From assembly GCA_002347815.1 (NCBI GenBank), contig DDXV01000042.1:7710-71709 (forward strand): a DNA stretch of 64,000 nt, given 5' to 3'. The stretch comes from Syntrophaceae bacterium UBA2251. GTDB lineage: Bacteria > Desulfobacterota > Syntrophia > Syntrophales > UBA2251. The first letter of the stretch is position 1. The number at the start of each line of letters is the position of its first letter. Below, in pieces: positions 25,281 through 32,774 of this stretch. Made by a program: the position numbers and the translations under genes. The notes beneath the pieces were generated by a model, which ran no database searches, was not told the origin of the DNA, and saw nothing but the letters and a program-made list of their open reading frames with translations.

Positions 25281-26299
25281 AGCGACCGGTCCGGCAGGCC
25301 CACACCGTCCCCGGGGACACGATCGCCGCCGTCTTCGCCGGCGCGCCCGGACCGCGCCCCGCGGGCGCCCTGTCCCCGCTGTGCCGCGCGCTCTACACCG
25401 CCCAGACGCGATCCTGGCCGGCCCTGGCCCGGACCGCGGCGGAGCTCGCCGGGGTCCGCCTCCGCGACCTGTCTTCGGACGGCTGGTCGCTCAAGGTCCA
25501 GTACAACCCCGCGCGCCTGAAGAGCGGCGCCGCCCGCGTGGACCCCGCGTCCATCGCCGCCCGCCCCTGTTTCCTGTGCCCCGCGGCGCTCCCCCCCGAA
25601 CAGCGTGGCATCCTGTATCGGGAAGATTGCCTGATCCTCTGCAACCCCGCCCCGATCTTCCCCGGTCACTTCACGATTGCGAACCTCGCCCACGAGCCTC
25701 AGGCCATCGAAGCCCGCCTGGAGGCCTTCCTCGATCTGGCCCGCGATCTGGGCGACGGCATGACCCTCTTCTACAACGGCCCCGCCTGCGGGGCCTCCGC
25801 CCCCGACCACCTCCATTTCCAGGCCGCTCCGGCCGGCGCGATCCCCATCGAGAAGGACCTGGCGGGGCGGTTCGATGCCCGACCGGCCCTGGGAAGCGAC
25901 GGCGTCGATCGGTGGGGGCTGGTCTCCTGGGGGCGAACCCTGATCCTGGTCCGGGGCCGCGAACGGACGCCGCTGGCCGACGCGACGCGGCGCCTGATCG
26001 CCCGGGGAGGGAACGGGCCGGGATCGCCGGACGAGCCGATGCTGAACCTCCTGGCCGGCTACCGCCGGGGGGAATGGCGGCTCTGCCTCTTTCCCCGGCG
26101 GCGCCACCGCCCGGCCGCCTACGACCGTCCCGATTCGGAGCGGCTCCTCGTCAGTCCCGGCGCCGTGGACATGGGCGGGCTCGTTGTCGCGCCCCGGGAA
26201 CGGGAGTTCACCCGCCTGAACGCACCGCTGCTGCGGGACATTTATCGGGAGGTTTCCGCCGCCGCCCCTCCCTGGGCGGACCTTTTCACCCGCGATTGA
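25277..26299 (+). CDS. DUF4922 HIT/GalT-superfamily protein
   Basis: A 340-residue protein. Visible landmarks are the VQYNPARLKSGAARVD strand (about 74-89), a RPCFLC Cys pair (98, 101), PGHFTIAN and a GASAPDHLHFQA segment holding HLHFQ (178-182). The last resembles the catalytic HxHxQ of galactose-1-phosphate uridylyltransferases and Ap4A or GDP-galactose phosphorylases. I therefore predict nucleotidyl transfer or phosphorolysis of a nucleotide sugar; no DUF4922 enzyme activity is known to me. The start overlaps the GNAT stop (ATGA). I recall DUF4922 mainly in Bacteroidota, also near SpoIID-like and NDP-sugar genes. Confidence 0.78.
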   Translation: MKRPVRQAHTVPGDTIAAVFAGAPGPRPAGALSPLCRALYTAQTRSWPALARTAAELAGVRLRDLSSDGWSLKVQYNPARLKSGAARVDPASIAARPCFLCPAALPPEQRGILYREDCLILCNPAPIFPGHFTIANLAHEPQAIEARLEAFLDLARDLGDGMTLFYNGPACGASAPDHLHFQAAPAGAIPIEKDLAGRFDARPALGSDGVDRWGLVSWGRTLILVRGRERTPLADATRRLIARGGNGPGSPDEPMLNLLAGYRRGEWRLCLFPRRRHRPAAYDRPDSERLLVSPGAVDMGGLVVAPREREFTRLNAPLLRDIYREVSAAAPPWADLFTRD

Positions 26300-26361
26300 A
26301 CACCCCCGGCCGCCGGCCTGTCGCGCGGGCGTTCATTTTTGCACGCAAAGGACCGATCGTC

Positions 26362-26928
26362 ATGACCGAACCATCCCAACCCGTTTCCCCCCTCGCGGAC
26401 AGCGCGATGACCTTCCCGGAGGCCGTCGCCGGCACGCAGGCCCCGCCGGAGGCGCTCGCCCCGCTGAGTCTCGTCGACGTCCGCTACCGGGCCTTCGACG
26501 GGCGTCTCCATGCGGGACAGCTCGTCATCCACCGGGACCTCGCCGCGGACATCCGCGCGATCTTCGCCTGGATGGAACGTTCCCGGTTCCCCGTGGCGAA
26601 GGTCGTGCCGATCGTCCGCTACGGATGGTCCGACGACGCCTCCATGGCGGACAACAACACCTCCGCCTTCAACTACCGCTTCGTCGGCGGGACGGAGCGG
26701 CTGTCGCTGCACGCCCTGGGCCGGGCCGTGGACTTGAACCCGCGGATCAACCCCGTGATTTACGGGGACGGACGCATCGCGCCGCCGGGAGCGGCGTACC
26801 GGCCGGGCGCGCCGGGGACGGTCTATCCCGCCCATCCCCTGATGGAGGAATTCCGGAGGCGCGGCTGGACGTGGGGGGGGGATTTCAAAACCCTGAAGGA
26901 CTACCACCACTTCGAGAAGCGGGCATGA
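26362..26928 (+). CDS. M15 family D,D-/L,D-carboxypeptidase-like peptidase
   Basis: A 188-residue Zn peptidase of the VanY/VanX/endolysin type. Zn ligands His117 and Asp124 sit in SLHALGRAVDLN, and the final DYHHFEKRA (180-188) gives the last His. TYGW-like and WTWGGDF segments fit the M15 fold. The family cleaves D-Ala-D-Ala, L-Ala-D-Glu or cross-bridge peptide bonds in peptidoglycan. No signal peptide is seen in the first 40 residues. ATG 26362 has AAAGGA upstream. It lies 62 bases after the DUF4922 gene and closes the operon. Confidence 0.85.
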   Translation: MTEPSQPVSPLADSAMTFPEAVAGTQAPPEALAPLSLVDVRYRAFDGRLHAGQLVIHRDLAADIRAIFAWMERSRFPVAKVVPIVRYGWSDDASMADNNTSAFNYRFVGGTERLSLHALGRAVDLNPRINPVIYGDGRIAPPGAAYRPGAPGTVYPAHPLMEEFRRRGWTWGGDFKTLKDYHHFEKRA

Positions 26929-26975
26929 GCGGGGTTCTCCGCCTCCGCCCCGCCGCCTCTGCGGGAGGACGCCCT

Positions 26976-27428
26976 TCAGTCGTCGAGGGGAATGACCCGG
27001 ACCCAAGCGGTTCCCCCGCGGAGGAACCGCAGTTCGCGCACCGCCGCGCGCGACAGGTCGATGACGTCGAAGCGCCGCTTGCGGCAGCGGTCGTTGATCG
27101 TCACCACCACGGACCGGTCATTGTCGAGATTGACGACCCTGACCCGTGTGCCGAGGGAGAGGCTCGGATGGGCGGCGGTCCGCTTTTCGGGACGGTAGAT
27201 CGCGCCGGAGCTGGTTCGCCGGCCGTTGAAACGCCTGGCGTAATAGAAGGCGCGGCAGACGAAACCCTCCTCCGGTTCCCCGGTGGCGGCCGCCTCCGCG
27301 GGCGCCATCCGGCCGGCCTCCGCCGCCCCGCTTTCCTGGGCGTGAAGCGGCAGCGCGGCGGACAGGAGAACCAGCGGACCGACCACCGCCAGCAGCGCGA
27401 GGCCTCTCATCGAATTGGTGCGACTCAT
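26976..27428 (-). CDS. RlpA-like double-psi beta-barrel septal/cell-wall protein
   Basis: A 150-residue exported protein. A hydrophobic signal sequence (LALLAVVGPLVLLSAALPLHA) ends around residue 30. The domain follows the RlpA pattern FNGRRTSSGAIY, TAAHPSLSLGTRVRVVNL and VTINDRCRKRRFDVIDLS. RlpA is a lytic transglycosylase acting on peptide-free glycan in some bacteria. No SPOR domain is present. ATG 27428 has GGAGGGAG upstream. It is convergent with the peptidoglycan-related operon, 47 bases from its end. Confidence 0.87.
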   Translation of the reverse strand: MSRTNSMRGLALLAVVGPLVLLSAALPLHAQESGAAEAGRMAPAEAAATGEPEEGFVCRAFYYARRFNGRRTSSGAIYRPEKRTAAHPSLSLGTRVRVVNLDNDRSVVVTINDRCRKRRFDVIDLSRAAVRELRFLRGGTAWVRVIPLDD

Positions 27429-27493
27429 CACTCCCTCCGGCGCGGCAAGACAACCCCGCGCCCGACGCCGTCCCGCTCGATCACGAGCGTCAA

Positions 27494-27523
27494 GCGCTAC
27501 ATGACCCCCCGGCCGTCTGTCAA
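27494..27523 (-). promoter_or_regulatory. Possible promoter of the rlpA-like gene
   Basis: On the minus strand TTGACA (27523-27518) is followed by an 18-bp spacer and TAGCGC. The -10 match is poor. Confidence 0.35.
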
Positions 27524-27544
27524 GCGGTTTGATCGAATATTTGA

Positions 27545-27573
27545 TTGACACGGGGTCCGCTTCCATATAGCTT
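27545..27573 (+). promoter_or_regulatory. Promoter of the 4-hydroxybutyryl-CoA dehydratase gene
   Basis: TTGACA (27545-27550) is followed by CGGGGTC and a TATAGCTT stretch. The -10 is either TATAGC (spacing 15) or TAGCTT (spacing 17). The leader would be about 80 bases. It is one of three promoters with TTGACAnGGGGTC. Confidence 0.65.
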
Positions 27574-27657
27574 TTTTCGTGGAAACGGGCGCTTATCGCC
27601 TTCACCCGGAGGGGTTGCCCGTCACGAGTGAAAACATTCCCGCAAAAGGAGGCCGCC

Positions 27658-29112
27658 ATGAAAACGCCGCAGGAATACATCGACAGCCTGAGAAAACTCG
27701 ATCTCAAGGTCTACCTGCTCGGCAAACGGGTCGAGAACGTCGTGGACGACCCGATCATCCGGCCTTCGCTCAACGCGGTGGCCATGACGTACGCGCTCGC
27801 CCAGGACCCCGGGTATGCGGACCTCATGACGGCGACCTCCCACCTGACGGGCAGGAAGATCAACCGCTTCACCCACATCCACCAGAGCGTCGAGGACCTC
27901 GTGCGAAAGAGCAAGATGGGGCGGCTCATGGGGTCCCGCACCGGCTGCTGCTTCCAGCGTTGCGTCGGCATGGACGCGCTCAACGCCCTGTCCATGACGA
28001 CCTACGACATCGATCAAAGGCACGGGACGGAATACAACCGGCGGTTCCTGAGATATCTGGAATACGTCCAGGAGAACGACCTCGTGTGCGACGGGGCGAT
28101 GACGGACCCCAAGGGCGACCGCTCCCTGCCGCCCCACAGGCAGGCCGACCCGGACCAGTACCTCCGGGTGATCGAAGAGCGCCGGGACGGGATCGTCGTA
28201 CGCGGGGCCAAGGCCCATCAGACCGGCGCCGTCAACTCCCACGAGGTGATCGTCATGCCCACGATCGCCCTGCGGGAGGAGGACCGGGACTACGCGGTCT
28301 CCTTCGCCCTGCCCAGCGACACGGCGGGCATCACCTACATCCTGGGCCGCCAGTCCTGCGACACCCGGAAGCTGGAGGGCGGCCGGATGGACGTGGGAAA
28401 CGTCATCTTCGGCGGACACGAGGCCCTGATCGTCTTCGACGACGTCTTCGTCCCGTGGGAGCGGGTCTTCATGTACCGGGAATACGCCTTCGCCGGCCAG
28501 CTGGTGGAGCAGTTCGCCTCCTACCACCGCCAGAGCTATGCATGCAAGGTGGGGGTCGGGGACGTCCTGATCGGCGCGGCGCGGACGGTCGCCGAGTACA
28601 ACGGCGCCGAGCGGGCCTCCCACGTGAAGGACAAGATCATCGAGATGAACCACCTGAACGAGACCCTCTACTGCGGCTGCATCGCCTGCGCGGCGGAGGG
28701 GCACCGCGAGCCGTCCGGGACCTACCTGGTCGACACGCTCCTGGCCAACGTGCACAAGCAGAACGTCACCCGCTTCCCCTACGAGATCGCCCGCCTCGCC
28801 CAGGACATCGCCGGCGGCCTGATGGTCACCCTGCCGTCCGAGGCCGATCTCCACGCCCCGGAGACGGGAAAATGGATGCAAAAATACTTCCGCGGCCGCA
28901 GCGACATCCCGACGGAAGAGCGGATGCGCATCCTGCGCCTGATCGAGAACCTCACGCTGGGGACGGCGGCGGTCGGCTACCTGACGGAGTCCATGCACGG
29001 GGCGGGCTCGCCGCAGGCCCAGCGGATCATGATCGCCCGCCTGGTCGACCTCAAACAAAAGCAGGCGCTCGCCAGGACCCTGTGCGGGATTGGGAACGCG
29101 GCGCCGGGATGA
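27658..29112 (+). CDS. 4-hydroxybutyryl-CoA dehydratase / vinylacetyl-CoA isomerase family
   Basis: A 484-residue flavin and 4Fe-4S enzyme that converts 4-hydroxybutyryl-CoA to crotonyl-CoA by a radical mechanism. The cluster ligands appear as CFQRC (C98, C102) and HRQSYAC (H290, C296), close to C99/C103/H292/C299 of the Clostridium aminobutyricum enzyme; the last spacing differs by one. DDVFVPWERVF is typical of this and the related HpaB flavin hydroxylases, which lack the Cys ligands. ATG 27658 has AAGGAGG. It stands alone, so partner genes for 4-hydroxybutyrate or succinate-semialdehyde metabolism must lie elsewhere. Confidence 0.88.
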   Translation: MKTPQEYIDSLRKLDLKVYLLGKRVENVVDDPIIRPSLNAVAMTYALAQDPGYADLMTATSHLTGRKINRFTHIHQSVEDLVRKSKMGRLMGSRTGCCFQRCVGMDALNALSMTTYDIDQRHGTEYNRRFLRYLEYVQENDLVCDGAMTDPKGDRSLPPHRQADPDQYLRVIEERRDGIVVRGAKAHQTGAVNSHEVIVMPTIALREEDRDYAVSFALPSDTAGITYILGRQSCDTRKLEGGRMDVGNVIFGGHEALIVFDDVFVPWERVFMYREYAFAGQLVEQFASYHRQSYACKVGVGDVLIGAARTVAEYNGAERASHVKDKIIEMNHLNETLYCGCIACAAEGHREPSGTYLVDTLLANVHKQNVTRFPYEIARLAQDIAGGLMVTLPSEADLHAPETGKWMQKYFRGRSDIPTEERMRILRLIENLTLGTAAVGYLTESMHGAGSPQAQRIMIARLVDLKQKQALARTLCGIGNAAPG

Positions 29113-29198
29113 GGCGCAGGCGGGACATTCGACGGGCCTGATTCACAGGCGGACGGACAGAAACGCCGTATTCGGCAACACGGAAAGGAGACAGGCCA

Positions 29199-29396
29199 AT
29201 GGAACGAAACGTTGGAACCATCGACAGGGTTGTCCGGCTCGTGATCGCGATTCTTTTCATCGCCGCCAACGTCGCGGGCTGGGTGACGGGCCTTGCGGGT
29301 CTCGTCCTCGCCGTCCTCGCGGGCATGCTCCTCTCGAGCGTGGTCTCGGGGCACTGCCCGCTCTATGTCAGGCTGGGCATCAAGAAAACGATCTGA
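29199..29396 (+). CDS. Small DUF2892 membrane protein
   Basis: A 65-residue protein with two hydrophobic segments (about 14-30 and 33-50), a typical N-terminal NVGTIDRVVRLVIA and a C-terminal HCPLYVRLGIKK. DUF2892 (YgaP-like membrane part) proteins are small inner-membrane proteins, sometimes fused to rhodanese domains; their role is unclear. The single Cys sits in the conserved GHCPLY motif. Ribosome site GGAAAGGAGA precedes ATG 29199. A hairpin follows the stop at once. Confidence 0.85.
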   Translation: MERNVGTIDRVVRLVIAILFIAANVAGWVTGLAGLVLAVLAGMLLSSVVSGHCPLYVRLGIKKTI

Positions 29397-29415
29397 GCGG
29401 CGGACGGACCGCCGC
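29397..29415 (+). terminator. Hairpin after the DUF2892 gene
   Basis: GCGGCGG and CCGCCGC pair around a 5-nt loop directly after the stop codon. No U-tract follows, so termination may be partial and recC could still be read through. Confidence 0.4.
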
Positions 29416-29556
29416 GATTCCCGGCTTGACGGCGCAACGCCTTTGCCATGGAAGGTTCCGCGGGGCGAGTTGGATTTCCATGTCCCGGCCGGGGGGTTCT
29501 GCGCCCGGTCGACGAAGACGGCGAGGCGGATCGGCGCAAGCGGGGAGACGGCGCGC

Positions 29557-32500
29557 ATGCCGGGTCTGAAGCTGTACCACGGCAACCGGATGGAGGTCCT
29601 GGCGGACCGGCTGGCGGAGGTCCTGGCGGCCCCCCTCGCGGAGCCGTTCGCCCCGGAGATCGTCCTCGTCCAGAGCCGCGGCATGGAGCGCTGGCTGTCG
29701 ATGGCGCTCGCCGACCGCCACGGCGTCTGCACGAACGTCCGCTTCCCCTACCCCACCCACTTCGTCCACGCCCTTTTCCGGGCGGTCGATCCCGCGCTGC
29801 CGGCGCGCTCGCCGTACGAACCCGCGGTCATGACCTGGGATCTCGTCGACCTCCTGTCCGCCCTCCCCGACCGCCCGGAGTTCGAGCCGCTCAAGGCCTA
29901 TCTGGGCGACGACGGGAACGGCCTCAAGCGGGTCCAGCTCGCCGGGCGGATCGCGGCGCTCTTCGACCAGTACCTCCTGTTCCGGCCCGAATGGATGCCG
30001 GCGTGGGAGCGCGGGCAGGAGACGCACTGGCAGGCGGCGCTCTGGCGGGAAATCGTCCGGCGCAAGGGACCGGTGCACCGGGTGGCGCTCCGGCGGAGGC
30101 TTCTGGCGGCGATCGGGGACGCGACCGTCCCGCTCCCCGGGGCGCTCGAACGGGTCGCCATGTTCGGCATCTCCTCCCTGCCCCCCTTCTACATGCAGAT
30201 TCTCGCGGCCCTCGCGGCCCGGATCGAGGTGAATCTCTTCCTCGTCAATCCCTGCCGGGAGTTCTGGGAAGACATCGTCTCCGAGCGCGAGGCAAGCCGG
30301 ATCGCGGAGCGTCTGGCCGGGTACGACCGCCGCCCCGAGGCGTATCACCTCGAGGCGGGGAACCGGCTGCTGGCGTCCCTGGGCCCCCTGGGCCGGGAGT
30401 TCCTGCAGACGATCGCCGAACTGTCCGCCGAGGAATTCCCCGAATTCGTGGATCCGGGCGACGCCACCCTGCTGGCGGCGATCCAGTCCGACATCCTGAA
30501 TCTGACGGAGCGGGCGCCGTCAGGCGGCGGCGGTCCCGCCGCGGACGACGGGTCGCTCCGGGTGCACGTCTGCCACAGTCCGCTCCGCGAGACGGAGATC
30601 CTGCACGACGCCCTGCTCGCGATGTTCACCGCGGACCGGACGCTCCGGCCGGACGAGGTCCTCGTCATGATCCCGGACATCACGGCGTATGCGCCGTTCA
30701 TCCAGTCCGTCTTTTCGACGGCGGCGGACGATCCCCGCGCCATCCCCTTCACGCTGGCCGATCGGGGATACCTGCACGAGAGCCATCTGATCGACACGTT
30801 CCTCCGTCTCCTCGACCTTGCGGGAAGCCGCTTCGGCGCCGCTACGGTGCTCGACCTCCTGGACGCGCCCGCCGTCCGGGAAAAGTTTTCGCTCGCCGAC
30901 GACGACGTGCGTCTCATCCGGCACTGGGTCCGGGAAACGGGCATCCGCTGGGGCATCGACGCCCGGAACCGGGAGGCGCTGGACCTGCCGGCGGAGGCCG
31001 CCAACACCTGGCGGGCCGGCCTGGACCGGATGCTGCTCGGCTATGCCCTGCCGGCGGGCGGCGAGGCCGTCCTCGTGGACGGCATCTTCCCCTACGACGA
31101 CATCGAGGGGGGCGCCGCGGAGAGTCTGGGCCCCTTCCTCGCCTTCACGGAGGCGCTCTTCACGGCCATCCCCGCCCTGGAGACCGGGCGAACCCTCTCC
31201 GGATGGGCGCAGGCGCTCACCGCACTTCTGGAGACGTTCTTTTCCGGCGACGAGCGCTACGGGTCGGAAACGCGGGCCCTCCGCCGTCTCTTCGGTGAAT
31301 TGAAGGAACTGGAGGCGGTCTCCGGGTATGGGGGGCAAATCGGGATCGAGGGAATCAAGGCCTTTCTTCGCGAGAACCTCACGGAAACGGGGTCCGGCGG
31401 CGGCTTCCTCGCGGGCGGCGTCACGTTCTGCACCCTGCTCCCCATGCGCAGCATCCCCTTCAAGGTCATCGCGCTCCTGGGCATGAACGACGACGCCTAT
31501 CCCCGGCCGTCGGTCCCGCTCGGGTTCGACCGGATGGCGGTTTCCCCGCGCCCCGGCGACCGCTCGCGCCGCCAGGACGACCGCTACCTCTTCCTCGAGG
31601 CGCTCCTGTCGGCCCGGCAGCGCCTCCACATCAGCTATTGCGGGCAGAGCCCGAAGGACAACCGCCCCCGCCCCCCCTCGGTCCTGGTGAGCGAACTGCT
31701 CGATGCCATCGAGGCGGGCTTCGGCCCGCGCATCCGGGAAGACCTTTGCACGCACCACCGCCTGCAGGCCTTTGACCCGGCCTATTTCCGGGGCGATCCG
31801 AAGCTGTACAGCCACTCCACGGAGAACCTCCGGGCCGCGGAACGCGCCGCCGCGCCGCGCCGGGATCCCGAGGCCTTCATCCCCTCCGGCCTTCCCGAGC
31901 CGGAAGCGGGCCTAACGGAGATCGACGTCGAGACGTTCTGCGCCTTCTTCGCGCACCCGGCCCGCTTCCTCCTCCGCCGCCGGCTCGGCCTTTATCTGCG
32001 CGACCGGGAGGCGGCGATCCCGGAGGAGGAGCCCTTCACCCTCGAAGGCCTGGACGCGTACGGCCTCGGCCAGGACCTGGTCGCGCGTCTGCTGGCGGAT
32101 CGCGACATCGCGCAGGCCTATCCCGTCCTCAAGGCCGCCGGACGCCTCCCCCACGGTGCGCCGGGGGCGTACGCCTACGACGGTCTGCACGATGCCATGA
32201 CCGGGCTCGCCGCCGACATCGGCCGTGCCGTCTCCGGCGGGCGACTCGAGGCCGTTCCGGTGGACCTCCGCCTGGCGGGGATCCACCTCACCGGCGCGCT
32301 GGACCCGCTTTATCCGGAGGGCCTGGTCCGCTACCGCCCGGCCGACGTGAAGGCCCGCGATCGCCTGGACGCCTGGATCCGTCACGTGATCCTGAACCAC
32401 CCCGGCTGCGCGGCGCCCGTCCGCGAGACGCGCTTCATCGGCCGGAACCGCGGGGTCCGCTACGCGCCCCTCGCCGTCGCGGAGCAGCCCCTGGCGGACC

Positions 32501-32772
32501 TGGTCGCCCTCTTCCTCGCGGGGCTCCGCACCCCCCTGCACTTCTTCCCCGAATCCTCGCTCGCCTACGCCGACGCAACCGCAGCGGGCAAGGATGCGGC
32601 GGCGGCGCTCCGGGCGGCGCGGACCAAATGGGAGGCCTATCGCTATCCGGAAAAGGACGATCCCGACAACCGGCTCTGCTTCGACCGGATCGACCCCCTG
32701 GACGACGCCTTCCGCCGCCTGGCCGAGACGGTCTTCCATCCGCTGCTTGCGGCCGAGGAGGCGCTGACCTAG
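29557..32772 (+). CDS. recC: Exodeoxyribonuclease V gamma subunit (RecC)
   Basis: RecC is the Chi-recognising, helicase-like but ATPase-dead subunit of RecBCD, which resects double-strand breaks. The 1071-residue protein opens with KLYHGNRMEVLADRLAEVL and shows VQSRGMERWLSMALADRHGVCTNVRFPYP, both characteristic, then LPMRSIPFKVIALLGMNDDAYPR and a QDDRYLFLEALLSARQRLHISY block. The start is ATG 29557 with GGGGAG. It is slightly shorter than the E. coli protein. recB begins two bases after its stop. Confidence 0.93.
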   Translation: MPGLKLYHGNRMEVLADRLAEVLAAPLAEPFAPEIVLVQSRGMERWLSMALADRHGVCTNVRFPYPTHFVHALFRAVDPALPARSPYEPAVMTWDLVDLLSALPDRPEFEPLKAYLGDDGNGLKRVQLAGRIAALFDQYLLFRPEWMPAWERGQETHWQAALWREIVRRKGPVHRVALRRRLLAAIGDATVPLPGALERVAMFGISSLPPFYMQILAALAARIEVNLFLVNPCREFWEDIVSEREASRIAERLAGYDRRPEAYHLEAGNRLLASLGPLGREFLQTIAELSAEEFPEFVDPGDATLLAAIQSDILNLTERAPSGGGGPAADDGSLRVHVCHSPLRETEILHDALLAMFTADRTLRPDEVLVMIPDITAYAPFIQSVFSTAADDPRAIPFTLADRGYLHESHLIDTFLRLLDLAGSRFGAATVLDLLDAPAVREKFSLADDDVRLIRHWVRETGIRWGIDARNREALDLPAEAANTWRAGLDRMLLGYALPAGGEAVLVDGIFPYDDIEGGAAESLGPFLAFTEALFTAIPALETGRTLSGWAQALTALLETFFSGDERYGSETRALRRLFGELKELEAVSGYGGQIGIEGIKAFLRENLTETGSGGGFLAGGVTFCTLLPMRSIPFKVIALLGMNDDAYPRPSVPLGFDRMAVSPRPGDRSRRQDDRYLFLEALLSARQRLHISYCGQSPKDNRPRPPSVLVSELLDAIEAGFGPRIREDLCTHHRLQAFDPAYFRGDPKLYSHSTENLRAAERAAAPRRDPEAFIPSGLPEPEAGLTEIDVETFCAFFAHPARFLLRRRLGLYLRDREAAIPEEEPFTLEGLDAYGLGQDLVARLLADRDIAQAYPVLKAAGRLPHGAPGAYAYDGLHDAMTGLAADIGRAVSGGRLEAVPVDLRLAGIHLTGALDPLYPEGLVRYRPADVKARDRLDAWIRHVILNHPGCAAPVRETRFIGRNRGVRYAPLAVAEQPLADLVALFLAGLRTPLHFFPESSLAYADATAAGKDAAAALRAARTKWEAYRYPEKDDPDNRLCFDRIDPLDDAFRRLAETVFHPLLAAEEALT

Positions 32773-32774
32773 CC

